Below are positions 1-9,734 of a DNA stretch of 64,000 bases, in pieces. Below the pieces are notes generated by a model, which saw only the letters and a list, made by a program, of their open reading frames with translations, was not told the DNA's origin and made no database searches. Positions within the stretch are counted from its first letter, which is position 1; each line of letters opens with the position of its first letter. The position numbers and the translations under genes were made by a program. Location of the stretch: NCBI GenBank assembly GCA_003213955.1, contig QCMG01000007.1:39103-103102 (forward strand). The letters are read 5' to 3'. Source of the DNA: Prochlorococcus sp. AG-418-M08 (GTDB lineage Bacteria; Cyanobacteriota; Cyanobacteriia; PCC-6307; Cyanobiaceae).

Positions 1-196
1 TAATTGTTGAAAAATTTAAATAGTGTTATAGATTACCTAAAGTAAAAAAGTCTTGGGATTTCTCAGACAGGCAGATCAATTTTGAATTTTTAACTCAATG
101 ATCAAAGCTTCATGTCTCCCTTAAGAAAAGGATACTTACAATGTTCAAAAACACTTTGTGGAATGTTCAACAATCCAATACTAAGAAAAAGTTTTG
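1..196. other. Upstream region of priA
   Basis: No gene could be assigned here. One plus-strand frame ends at a TAG at 21-23 and could be the last few codons of a gene beginning before the window, but six residues are too few to identify it. The region holds the octamer ATGTTCAA twice in the same orientation (141-148 and 163-170, 22 bases apart). The second copy is part of a 13-base motif shared with the csoS1 leader. An AGACAGG heptamer (65-71), also present in the csoS1 leader, lies further upstream. The region probably contains the priA promoter, but I cannot place a convincing -35/-10 pair. Confidence 0.4.
158..170 (-). repeat. 13-base motif shared with the csoS1 leader (copy 1)
   Basis: The plus strand reads GTGGAATGTTCAA, so the minus strand reads TTGAACATTCCAC. 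The same 13 bases occur at 48140-48152 and 48372-48384. The core has imperfect dyad symmetry (GAA, two bases, TTC), as expected of a dimeric protein's site. It ends about 26 bases before the priA start codon. Function is unknown. Confidence 0.6.
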
Positions 197-2479
197 ATGC
201 CGGCAAGTAATAATTTATCAAATACCTCTTACAAGTTTGAGATATTGCTTGATATAGGTAGTCACAGTAATAGTTTTTCTTATTTAGATGGCAATAATCT
301 TGGTGTAGAAATTGGAGATATTGTTTCAGTAAGACTTAAAGGAAGATTATTAAATGGACTTGTAGTTGCTAAAAATCCTTTTTTGAAAATAAATAAAATT
401 AAAAAAGATTTTGATGAAAAATCTATTTTTGAATATTTGTCTATAGAGAGTATTGTCCAAAAAAAGGTCATTCAGGACTGGTGGAGAGAGTGGTTGGAGG
501 ATCTAGCTTTAATTTATCGGGTAAGTAGTTTAAAAATGTTTAAAACAGCTTTTCCTCCTGGATGGATTGGTAAACACAAACGAATATCTCAGAAAAGTAA
601 ATATCAAATATGGATTGATTTTCAAACAGATCAGGAATCCAAGAATGATGAATTAACCAAGAAAGAACTTTCATTAATAAAAGTTTTGCGTCATAAAGGC
701 AATTGGCAAAGCGAATTAATCAAATTCGGCTTTAATTCAACTCTCATAAATTCTATGGTTAGTAAAAACTTATTAACAAAGACTAAAAGAAAAAAAATAT
801 TTAATACCAAACTAATTTCTTTTGGAAATGATCTTGTTGAGTTAAAAAAACCAAATCTTACCCAGGAACAAGAAAAAGTATATAAGGAAATGCAAAAGAG
901 ACAAACTGGAGATATCTTTTTGCTTTGGGGAGAGACAGGTTCTGGCAAAACAGAAATTTATATGAGAATGGCAGAAGACCAACTCCTAAGCAAAAAGAGC
1001 TGTTTAATATTGGCTCCGGAAATTGGCCTGATTCCTCAACTCATCGATAGATTCAGTAAAAGATTTCAAACTGAAGTTTATGAGTATCACAGTAATTGTT
1101 CTACGAGGCATCGAACTTTAGTTTGGGAAAAGATAATTAATGACGATAAACCTCTTATAGTTGTTGGGACTAGGTCAGCAGTATTTCTTCCTATTCAGAA
1201 TTTGGGCTTGATAATAATGGATGAAGAGCATGATATTTCATATAAACAAGACAGTCCAATGCCTTGTTATGATGCTCGTGAAGTAGCTCTTGAAAGAGTA
1301 AAAAGAAAACCAGCAACGTTAATTTTTGGAAGTGCAACTCCTTCTATGAGGACTTGGAAAAAAGTTATTTTTGAAAAAAAGTTAAGGTTGCTGAGAATGA
1401 AAGAGAGAATCTCTAGTACTGAAATACCAGAAATTAAAATTGTTGATATGCGTGATGAATTTCAACAGGGAAATACAAAAATTTTTTGTAGCGAATTATT
1501 AAAATTAATTTCTCAGCTTAAAGTGAATCGCGAGCAAGCAATAGTTTTGATTCCCAGAAGAGGTTATAACGGTTTTTTAAGTTGTAGAAATTGTGGATTT
1601 ATAATAAATTGCCCTAATTGTGATGTGCCTCTATCAGTTCATGTAGGCTCAAAAGGGAAACAGTGGCTTACTTGTCACTGGTGTCAACATAAAGCAAAAC
1701 TTATAAATTCTTGCCCGGATTGCAAATCAAAAGCCTTTAAGCCTTTTGGTATTGGGACTCAAAGAGTAATTGAATTCTTGAATAATGAATTTCCTGAATT
1801 GAGGATACTTCGTTTTGATAGAGATACTACCTCAGGTAAAGATGGTCATAGAAATATTCTTTCAAAATTCTCCAATGGTAATGCGGATATTCTTGTAGGG
1901 ACGCAAATGTTAGCAAAAGGTATTGATATTCCAAATGTTACTCTTTCAGTTGTTATCGCTGCAGATGGACTGCTTCACCGTCCAGACATTTCTGCTGAAG
2001 AAAAATCTTTACAATTATTTTTGCAATTGGCTGGCAGAGCAGGTAGAGCCAATAAACCTGGAAAGGTAATTTTTCAAACATATAAGCCAAGTCATCCCGT
2101 GATTTCGTACCTTAAAAATAGAGATTATGAAGGATTTTTAGCTGAAAACTCTAAAATAAGAAGAGATGCAAAACTATTCCCTTTTTGTCAGGTTTGCCTT
2201 TTAAAAGTTTCTGGTGAGAATTATGATCTTACTGAAATTACTGCAGTTAAGCTAGCGAAATATTTGATGAGTTTTTGTAAATATAATGAGTGGATGGTAA
2301 TTGGTCCTGCACCAAGCTTAATCGCAAAAGTTGGGAAAAAATTTAGGTGGCAAATATTAATGCATGGTCCAGAAAACACGGAACTGCCTTTGCCAGATAG
2401 GTCTAATCTTTGGAAAATTATTCCTAAAAATGTTTTTTTTATCAATCGATTTGAATCCAGTGGAATTATAGTTAATTAG
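197..2479 (+). CDS. priA: Primosomal protein N' (PriA), replication restart helicase
   Basis: PriA recognises abandoned replication forks and reloads the replicative helicase. The protein (about 760 residues) has an N-terminal DNA-binding half, then a superfamily 2 helicase core: Walker A GETGSGKT near residue 246, DEEH near 343, GSATPSM, and late motifs MLAKGID and QLAGRAGRA. Between them, from about residue 464, sit paired cysteines (CRNC, CPNC, CHWC, CPDC) that form the two zinc sites typical of PriA. Length is normal for the family. An ATG at 197 directly follows an in-frame TTG at 194; I prefer the ATG, though neither has a clear ribosome site. The 3' end overlaps the convergent neighbour by 8 bases. 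Confidence 0.96.
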   Translation: MPASNNLSNTSYKFEILLDIGSHSNSFSYLDGNNLGVEIGDIVSVRLKGRLLNGLVVAKNPFLKINKIKKDFDEKSIFEYLSIESIVQKKVIQDWWREWLEDLALIYRVSSLKMFKTAFPPGWIGKHKRISQKSKYQIWIDFQTDQESKNDELTKKELSLIKVLRHKGNWQSELIKFGFNSTLINSMVSKNLLTKTKRKKIFNTKLISFGNDLVELKKPNLTQEQEKVYKEMQKRQTGDIFLLWGETGSGKTEIYMRMAEDQLLSKKSCLILAPEIGLIPQLIDRFSKRFQTEVYEYHSNCSTRHRTLVWEKIINDDKPLIVVGTRSAVFLPIQNLGLIIMDEEHDISYKQDSPMPCYDAREVALERVKRKPATLIFGSATPSMRTWKKVIFEKKLRLLRMKERISSTEIPEIKIVDMRDEFQQGNTKIFCSELLKLISQLKVNREQAIVLIPRRGYNGFLSCRNCGFIINCPNCDVPLSVHVGSKGKQWLTCHWCQHKAKLINSCPDCKSKAFKPFGIGTQRVIEFLNNEFPELRILRFDRDTTSGKDGHRNILSKFSNGNADILVGTQMLAKGIDIPNVTLSVVIAADGLLHRPDISAEEKSLQLFLQLAGRAGRANKPGKVIFQTYKPSHPVISYLKNRDYEGFLAENSKIRRDAKLFPFCQVCLLKVSGENYDLTEITAVKLAKYLMSFCKYNEWMVIGPAPSLIAKVGKKFRWQILMHGPENTELPLPDRSNLWKIIPKNVFFINRFESSGIIVN

Positions 2480-3581
2480 AGGGGAGTTCAGGTAAGTTAG
2501 AACCTACTTGGTATCTATAAAACCTTAAAAGGTAAGCTAGTGATATTAAAAATAAAATAAGTAAAAATCCTAAGAATAATTTGTTCCAGTCCCAAAAAGA
2601 GAACTCTAATTTATTGATTTCCCCAGGAATTAAATTCCACCTTAAAAAATTTTTAGATACTTCTACAGAAATATTATTCGGATCTCTAACGCTAACTCTG
2701 CTTGGGTTAATAATATTGAAGGTAAGTTCTAAATCATCGGCATATTTAATATTTTGTAGATCTAAATCTATCCTGTAATTATATTTTTTAAAAAAAAGAA
2801 AATTTTTTTTAACACTATTAATTCTCATATCTGTTGATTCTCCTAATAAATCTCCAGCTGTTTTTTGTACTTTATAAAGTGTTTCTTGAGCAGTTAGGAA
2901 ATTTAAATTTTTATTTTTAAAAGAAAAATCTAATTCTCCTTCTGATATATCGGCATCTGGAAAAATCGCTTTAATTTTTTGTTCGAAATTTATTTGCCAA
3001 GGAAATTTTTTAATGTATTTACTTTCGATTTTTAAATCATTATTAATTGAGTCAATTTCTCTAAGATCGAGAGTGTTTTCGATCTTAACGCAGCCGCTTA
3101 AAAGCGGGATTAGTAGTAATAATAATAGTGAAATTATAAATATAAATCCCCTCTTAAAGGGCTTTGTTTCTCCAGTTGGAGCGTTTGATATATTTATAAA
3201 TTTTTTTGGCTCTTTTTTATTTTTATTCCGCTTTAGAGAATTTAGAGATTTTTTATTTATAGTGGGGTTACTTGTAATGGTAATATTCCAATTATCAGGC
3301 TTTTTAATTTCAGGAGAATCGATAATTTCCATTAGATATTTTGCGTTTTCTCTAACTTTATAATCATGAGATTTTGAAAGTTCTTTACAAAACTTTTTTG
3401 CCTCTTCCTTTTTATTTAATCCAGTGAGGGCTGTTATCATAATGGTACGCAAATTTACTCCCTCTTTACTTGAGGGAGGGTAATCTTCGATTATTGGATA
3501 TAAATATTCAATACAGTAATTATATTCACCTTTAATAAGAGTAAACTCTGCTTTATCAACAACTTGTTTGTATGTTTCCAT
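2472..3581 (-). CDS. TPR-like plus DUF3153-type membrane protein
   Basis: This 369-residue protein of unknown function has three parts. Residues 1-95 are helical and look like tetratricopeptide repeats. Residues 96-143 are a basic, low-complexity linker. A hydrophobic segment (about 145-161) runs into a lipobox-like LLSGC at 160-164, followed by a beta-rich domain like the cyanobacterial DUF3153 family. A final membrane helix lies at about 330-350. DUF3153 proteins elsewhere usually begin with the lipoprotein signal, so the TPR part appears fused in front and would stay in the cytoplasm. It lies 2 bases downstream of argB and may be cotranscribed with it. The domain name is from memory of the family, not a search. 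Confidence 0.7.
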   Translation of the reverse strand: METYKQVVDKAEFTLIKGEYNYCIEYLYPIIEDYPPSSKEGVNLRTIMITALTGLNKKEEAKKFCKELSKSHDYKVRENAKYLMEIIDSPEIKKPDNWNITITSNPTINKKSLNSLKRNKNKKEPKKFINISNAPTGETKPFKRGFIFIISLLLLLLIPLLSGCVKIENTLDLREIDSINNDLKIESKYIKKFPWQINFEQKIKAIFPDADISEGELDFSFKNKNLNFLTAQETLYKVQKTAGDLLGESTDMRINSVKKNFLFFKKYNYRIDLDLQNIKYADDLELTFNIINPSRVSVRDPNNISVEVSKNFLRWNLIPGEINKLEFSFWDWNKLFLGFLLILFLISLAYLLRFYRYQVGSNLPELPSN

Positions 3582-3583
3582 TC

Positions 3584-4438
3584 TTAAGCATTAATCATAG
3601 TTCCAATGCCTGAATTTGTGAAAATTTCTAGAAGTAACGAATGTTCAATCCTTCCATCAATAATATGAGCAGCTTTTACTCCCTGAGCTAAGGCTCTAAT
3701 ACAACATTCTGTTTTTGGTCTCATACCATTAGAAACAATATTTTTTTCAAGAAATTCTCTTGCCTCTTTTAGGTTAATTTGTTTTACGAGACTATTTGGA
3801 TTCTCTTTTTCTTTTAATATCCCTGGAGTATCAGTAAGGAGAATAAGTTTTTCTGCATTGATTGCAGCAGCAACTTCCCCTGCAACAAAATCAGCATTAA
3901 TGTTATGGGAAATACCATTTATTGTGGAACCAATACTTGAAATAACAGGAATATATCCTTTCTCTATAAGAGGGGCTAATAATTCAGGGTTGACTTTTGT
4001 TACCTCTCCCACCAGACCATGACTTCCATCTCCCAGTTCTCTTGATTGAATGAGGTTACCATCTATTCCTGAAATGCCCACAGCTAAAGAGCCTGTTTCA
4101 TTGATTCCCCTCACAATCTGTTTATTTACTCTTCCCATTAACACCATCTCTACTATTTCCATTGTTTTCTGATCGGTAACTCTTAACCCATTTTCAAACT
4201 TTGGAGATATTTCTAGTTTGTTTAACCAACTATTTATTTCGGGCCCCCCTCCATGAATTACTACGGGACATACACCAACACTTGATAAAAGAGCAATATC
4301 TCTAAAGAAAGCTTTTTTTAATTTTTCCACTTCCATAATGGAACCGCCATACTTAATAACAATTTTTCTACCTGAAAAACTTTGTATGTATGGAAGTGCT
4401 TCGCTTAATATAGACACTCTTAGAGAATCATCAATCAT
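3584..4438 (-). CDS. argB: Acetylglutamate kinase
   Basis: ArgB phosphorylates N-acetyl-L-glutamate, the second step of arginine synthesis; in cyanobacteria it is feedback-inhibited by arginine and relieved by PII protein. The 284-residue sequence is a full-length amino acid kinase: a lysine-containing KYGGS near residue 29, the substrate loop [10 protein letters not shown], the ISGIDGN segment, and the ATP-site TDTPGI. The arginine-type N-terminal helix that marks the inhibitable form is present. It is the first gene of a short minus-strand pair with the TPR-DUF3153 gene. Confidence 0.96.
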   Translation of the reverse strand: MIDDSLRVSILSEALPYIQSFSGRKIVIKYGGSIMEVEKLKKAFFRDIALLSSVGVCPVVIHGGGPEINSWLNKLEISPKFENGLRVTDQKTMEIVEMVLMGRVNKQIVRGINETGSLAVGISGIDGNLIQSRELGDGSHGLVGEVTKVNPELLAPLIEKGYIPVISSIGSTINGISHNINADFVAGEVAAAINAEKLILLTDTPGILKEKENPNSLVKQINLKEAREFLEKNIVSNGMRPKTECCIRALAQGVKAAHIIDGRIEHSLLLEIFTNSGIGTMINA

Positions 4439-4499
4439 AAAAGGGAAATTAAAACTTGATTGAATTAGGTAATTTAATTTTCATAAACATATTCCAATT

Positions 4500-5030
4500 C
4501 TAATAAAAGAAAATCAAATCAAATTCCTTTTTATTATCGTTGATAATAAATTCTGATTCAAGACCTTTAACAAAAAACCTATTTAACCTCTCTTGTTTTT
4601 CAATCCATAGTTCAAAGGGAACATCATTAATTTCAAAATGCATCTTAAAGCCATTTCTTTCATCTTTCGTAATTTCTTCAATCTCTTTAAGTTGGGGCGG
4701 ATTATCTTCATTCCATAAATTTAATGCCTCTAATGAAGATTCAAGATGTGCCTTTATTCCATATCTCCACCTAGTTACATCCCTAACTAATTCAGTTAAT
4801 TCTTTGGGTCTATTAAATTTATTTACTTTGAAATCATTTCTATTAACTAACTTAACTGGAGGTATTTCAGATGTTTTTAAACCAAGACCAATTAGTAAAA
4901 TAGGGACTCCATAAAAGAACGTAGGTACACTTAAATTAACTGATTCAGTAAAATAAGCAGTCATTCCAATAAAAGCTAAAACACCTCCTGCTACTGTTAT
5001 TATGTTTGCAGGAGATAAGTATTTCTTCAT
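4500..5030 (-). CDS. DUF2854-type membrane protein
   Basis: The function of this 176-residue protein is unknown. The N-terminus has two membrane helices (about residues 9-27 and 36-52) separated by a short loop containing FFYGVP. A soluble C-terminal region of about 110 residues follows. The pattern matches the DUF2854 family of cyanobacteria and chloroplasts as I remember it. It stands alone on the minus strand, divergent from the small plus-strand gene whose start lies just beyond its own start codon. Confidence 0.65.
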   Translation of the reverse strand: MKKYLSPANIITVAGGVLAFIGMTAYFTESVNLSVPTFFYGVPILLIGLGLKTSEIPPVKLVNRNDFKVNKFNRPKELTELVRDVTRWRYGIKAHLESSLEALNLWNEDNPPQLKEIEEITKDERNGFKMHFEINDVPFELWIEKQERLNRFFVKGLESEFIINDNKKEFDLIFFY

Positions 5031-5058
5031 TTTTTTATCCGAGAAGTTATTGAATATT

Positions 5059-5241
5059 ATGCAAGAACATAAAACTACAAATCAAGAAGATTTAATTTTA
5101 AAACTTGATCAAGATAGAGCATGGTTATTAGAAAATCTTGATAAAGGTAAATGGTCAGAGATTAGGAGTGAACTTGCTGATCTTGAAAGAAAAATAAGCA
5201 AACTCATTATACGTGTTCAAGAATCATATATTGATATTTAA
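5059..5241 (+). CDS. Small conserved hypothetical protein
   Basis: A 60-residue acidic helical protein of unknown function. I start it at the ATG at 5059. The frame is open upstream to 5002, but that stretch overlaps the start of the divergent DUF2854-type gene and encodes an unlikely hydrophobic lead. Composition (leucine, glutamate and lysine heptads, an RSELADLERKISKL segment) suggests a two-helix hairpin or short coiled coil. Its stop codon directly abuts the stop of ssb on the other strand. Confidence 0.55.
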   Translation: MQEHKTTNQEDLILKLDQDRAWLLENLDKGKWSEIRSELADLERKISKLIIRVQESYIDI

Positions 5242-5691
5242 TTAAAAAGGAATTTCATCAACCTCAGGGACTAGAGGAGAACTGTCCCACTGTGAATTTT
5301 CTGTTTTTCCAGATTTTTCTTCGGAAGAATTGCTATCGTTGCTTTGAGGTATGTTTGTCGCTTTTTCTCCTGAGCTTAATTTCCCAACTGGATTTATATG
5401 ATGAATTCTCGAAGCTGTTAGTTCAGGTTGCTTTTCTTTAGTGCCATCCTTTCTTGTTACTGAGTTCATCCTAAGACGTCCTTCAACAACAATGTTTTGA
5501 CCTTCTTTTAATTCTTCCACCATTTCTTGGGCAATGGTACCCCAACCTAAAACTTTTAATTCTCTAAATGGGTCATCATTGCGGAGACCTTTGAAATTTA
5601 CAGTCATTTCCGCAATGGGCGTTTTATTATCTTTTGTATATCTCATTTGAGGAGCGCTATTTATTACAGCTTGAATTAAACAATGATTCAT
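5242..5691 (-). CDS. ssb: Single-stranded DNA-binding protein
   Basis: SSB coats single-stranded DNA during replication, repair and recombination and recruits partners such as PriA through its C-terminal tip. Residues 1-105 form an OB fold with the usual N-terminal strand, the ELKVLGWG stretch and VEGRL. A flexible, serine- and asparagine-rich linker follows, and the acidic tip VDEIPF at the very end corresponds to the canonical DDDIPF. Length (149) is close to cyanobacterial homologues. Confidence 0.9.
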   Translation of the reverse strand: MNHCLIQAVINSAPQMRYTKDNKTPIAEMTVNFKGLRNDDPFRELKVLGWGTIAQEMVEELKEGQNIVVEGRLRMNSVTRKDGTKEKQPELTASRIHHINPVGKLSSGEKATNIPQSNDSNSSEEKSGKTENSQWDSSPLVPEVDEIPF

Positions 5692-5720
5692 TTACTTTCT
5701 ATTTAATTAAAGATATATTG

Positions 5721-6518
5721 ATGCACAATTCAAAAAATTGCCACGAAAATGTTTGGATCCTTTCAGGGACTTCAGATGGGCCAGCTATAGTTAATAAACT
5801 CCTAAAATCAAACTATGTAGTATTTGCAAGCGTAGTCACTCATAAAGCAAGTAATTCGTATCCTAAAAATCCAAAGTTACACATCATTACAGGAAAATTA
5901 AATGATTCAAGTGAAATCATTAAGTTTATTGAAAAAAATAAAATTAATCATGTAATAGATGCAACTCATCCATTTGCCTTAATTATTTCTAGAAATCTAA
6001 ATGAAGCTTGCGAAAAAATCAAAAAGCCTTTGTTCGCCTTTGAAAGGAAATCGGAAATTAAACTATTTAAAAATTTCAGCTACATAAATGGTTTAAAAGA
6101 TATAAACAAGAAAGTTCTTGTAAATAAAAATATTCTTTTAGCCATCGGATCTAGATTACTAAATGAAACAGCAAGTTATTATTTAGAGTCAGGTGCAAAT
6201 GTATTTACTAGAGTAATTCCAACATATGAAAGCATATCTATAGCATTTAGCTCATGTATTAAAAATTCAAATATAGCAATACTTGAACCTAGTAAAAAAA
6301 AGGTAAATATTTTAGAAAAACAACTTTGTGACCATTGGAAGATAGATTATATACTTTGTAGAGATTCTGGAAGTTATGCACAAATGAATTGGGAGGAAAT
6401 TGTTATTGAAAGTCATATGAAGTTATTTTTAGTCAAAAGGCCAAAGTTAAGATATAAGAATCCTTTTATATTTTTTGATTATGATGAGTTGATAAATCAT
6501 ATAAAAACAAAACCTTAA
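5721..6518 (+). CDS. cobK: Precorrin-6A reductase (CobK/CbiJ family)
   Basis: It likely reduces the precorrin-6A macrocycle (or the cobalt analogue) with NADPH in cobalamin synthesis. The N-terminal ILSGTSDGPAIVNKLL motif is the family's nucleotide-binding loop, and INHVIDATHPFA is its second signature. I use the ATG at 5721, giving 265 residues, close to the family norm. The frame is open to 5634, but that stretch runs antisense into the ssb start. cutA follows after 15 bases. Prochlorococcus makes its own B12-type cofactor, consistent with cobO elsewhere in the window. Confidence 0.85.
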   Translation: MHNSKNCHENVWILSGTSDGPAIVNKLLKSNYVVFASVVTHKASNSYPKNPKLHIITGKLNDSSEIIKFIEKNKINHVIDATHPFALIISRNLNEACEKIKKPLFAFERKSEIKLFKNFSYINGLKDINKKVLVNKNILLAIGSRLLNETASYYLESGANVFTRVIPTYESISIAFSSCIKNSNIAILEPSKKKVNILEKQLCDHWKIDYILCRDSGSYAQMNWEEIVIESHMKLFLVKRPKLRYKNPFIFFDYDELINHIKTKP

Positions 6519-6533
6519 TATTTTTACTCTAGG

Positions 6534-6848
6534 ATGAACAAAGTTTTACTGTTGATAACCACTGAATACAATAAAAAGTCGGCTACAAAACTTGCTAAAT
6601 TACTTCTCAAAAAAAAACTTGCAGCATGTGTCTCCTTAAAAGACATTTATTCTATTTATGAATGGGAAGGGAAAATTGAGGAGGTTAATGAGATTGAAAT
6701 TACCATAAAAACTAAACCAAAACTGAAAAATGCTTTGATATTGTTCTTGAGAAAGATGTCACCTTATGATATTCCTCAAATTATTTGTAAAAAGTTTGAT
6801 TCTGAAAAAAAATATAAAAATTGGTTATATGGGTATTTTTCAAAGTAA
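6534..6848 (+). CDS. cutA: CutA1 divalent-cation tolerance protein
   Basis: CutA1 is a small trimeric protein linked to copper and other divalent ion tolerance, with no firmly known reaction. At 104 residues it is the standard length. It carries the family pattern ACVSL near residue 31, YEWEGKIEE near 43, and a C-terminal MSPYDIPQII. It follows cobK closely and ends with a 9-base overlap with the convergent kinase gene. Confidence 0.93.
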   Translation: MNKVLLLITTEYNKKSATKLAKLLLKKKLAACVSLKDIYSIYEWEGKIEEVNEIEITIKTKPKLKNALILFLRKMSPYDIPQIICKKFDSEKKYKNWLYGYFSK

Positions 6849-7857
6849 GTTTTCTTGTAATAAATTTTGAAGATTAACATTAGATCTTGAACCTAGCTGA
6901 GTAATTATATGTCCAGCGCATATTGAACCTATCTCCCCGCACTTCTTCAGAGAATAGTTCTTAATTAGTCCATGAATAAATCCACCCGCATAAAGATCTC
7001 CTGCTCCTGTTGTATCAATAATTTTTCCTAATAGAAGTGGTTTTATTATTTTTGATTCGTTTTTATTAATTATTAACGAACCTTTATTGCCTAAAGTTAT
7101 TATTACTAATTCACATATTGAAGCAATAGATTCTTTGCAGCTCTGTAAATCATTTTTTTTTAAAGAGACTAAATATTTCAGATTCATTGCAAAAAATAAC
7201 ATCTATATAGTTGGAAATTAATTTTAGGAAACTTTCACGATGTCTATCTACACAAAATGAATCTGACAATGACAGTATTATTTTTGTATTTGATTCTTTG
7301 GCAATCTTTGCAGCTTTGAGAAAAGCATCTTTAGCTAAACTACCATCCCATAAGTATCCTTCTAGATATAAATACTTGCTTTTTTTTATTGAATTATAAT
7401 TAACATCTTTAGGCTCAAATTCAACCGATGCCCCTAAGTAAGTACACATAGTTCTTTGAGCATCTGGAGTTATAAAAATTATTGAATGTGCACTTGGTGG
7501 CCCCTCATTGATAGGTGGGTTATTGAAAATTGTATTATTTTTTTTAATATCAGAAGAAAAGAAATTTCCAAATTTATCATTCTTTACTCTTCCAATAAAT
7601 TGAACATTATTCCCTAATGCTGCCAAGCATACAACAGTATTGGCGGAAGAACCCCCTGATACTTTTTTAATGACTTTGCAATTTTTTAATAAAACTTCAG
7701 ATTCATTTGAATTGATAAGATTCATAGAGCCTTTTTTAAGGTTATTTACTTCTAAAAATTGATCATCCACGTTGACGATGATATCTACAATTGCATTTCC
7801 TAACCCTACTAGATCGATATCTTTTTTTAGGTTATTTTGCCAAAATTTTTCTTCCAT
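6840..7857 (-). pseudogene. PfkB-family sugar/nucleoside kinase interrupted by a frameshift at an A9 run
   Basis: Two minus-strand frames together encode one PfkB-family kinase. The first part (7857 to 7150, 235 residues) carries the substrate-binding GGSSANT motif. The second (reading to 6840) carries the catalytic DTTGAGDLYAGGF motif with the essential aspartate. The frames cross at nine adenines (minus strand, 7153-7161), directly followed by TGA. Removing one adenine gives a single uninterrupted frame of 338 residues, the normal family length, so the break is recent, a sequencing error, or overcome by slippage. Without the second part the enzyme would lack its active site. Substrate is unclear: ribokinase, fructokinase or adenosine kinase types are all possible. 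Confidence 0.85.
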
Positions 7858-7878
7858 TATTTTTCAAAAATTACAAAA

Positions 7879-9261
<1,383 letters not shown>

Positions 9262-9270
9262 TCATTTGTA

Positions 9271-9708
9271 TTAACTTTCTCTGAGAACCATTTTTTCTGC
9301 AAGAGAAAATTCTTTAGTTAAACGCTCTTTAAGCTTATCTGGTAGTGGCCTAGAAGCAAAGTTTTTGTAATGACCAGCCATAGCATTTAAAGCTGTTTGC
9401 ATTGTTGTAAATGATTGAGTTTTATTAACCATACCTCTGTTTCTATATCTTGAAATATAATCAGTAATTAAAGCGAGTGATTCAATTCTAACGTCTTCCT
9501 TGTCAGGAGAATCTTTTGGAGTATCAACTGCTGTTTGTAAGGTTTTAACAACTGATATTGTATCTTTAGCATAATCACCTGTCATAGAAGTCTTTGCAGC
9601 ATATGAGGGGGAATTAAGCACCCCCAAAAATATAGATATACAAATTATGAAAGATATGGCTTTTGCAAAAAATTTAGAGAATAATTCAGGCATTTCTTTA
9701 CTCACCAT
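9271..9708 (-). CDS. psb27: Photosystem II assembly protein Psb27
   Basis: Psb27 binds CP43 on the lumenal side of photosystem II during assembly and repair, before the manganese cluster is built. Residues 10-38 form a signal peptide ending in SYA-A. The mature part is the four-helix bundle with TGDYAKDT near residue 43, ISRYRNRG near 84 and a FASRPLP segment near 116. Many cyanobacterial Psb27 proteins are lipoproteins with a cysteine after the signal; none is seen at that position here, so this one probably uses signal peptidase I. A good ribosome site (AGGAG) precedes the ATG at 9708. Confidence 0.9.
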   Translation of the reverse strand: MVSKEMPELFSKFFAKAISFIICISIFLGVLNSPSYAAKTSMTGDYAKDTISVVKTLQTAVDTPKDSPDKEDVRIESLALITDYISRYRNRGMVNKTQSFTTMQTALNAMAGHYKNFASRPLPDKLKERLTKEFSLAEKMVLRES

Positions 9709-9734
9709 AATTTTACTCCTAATAAATTTAATCT

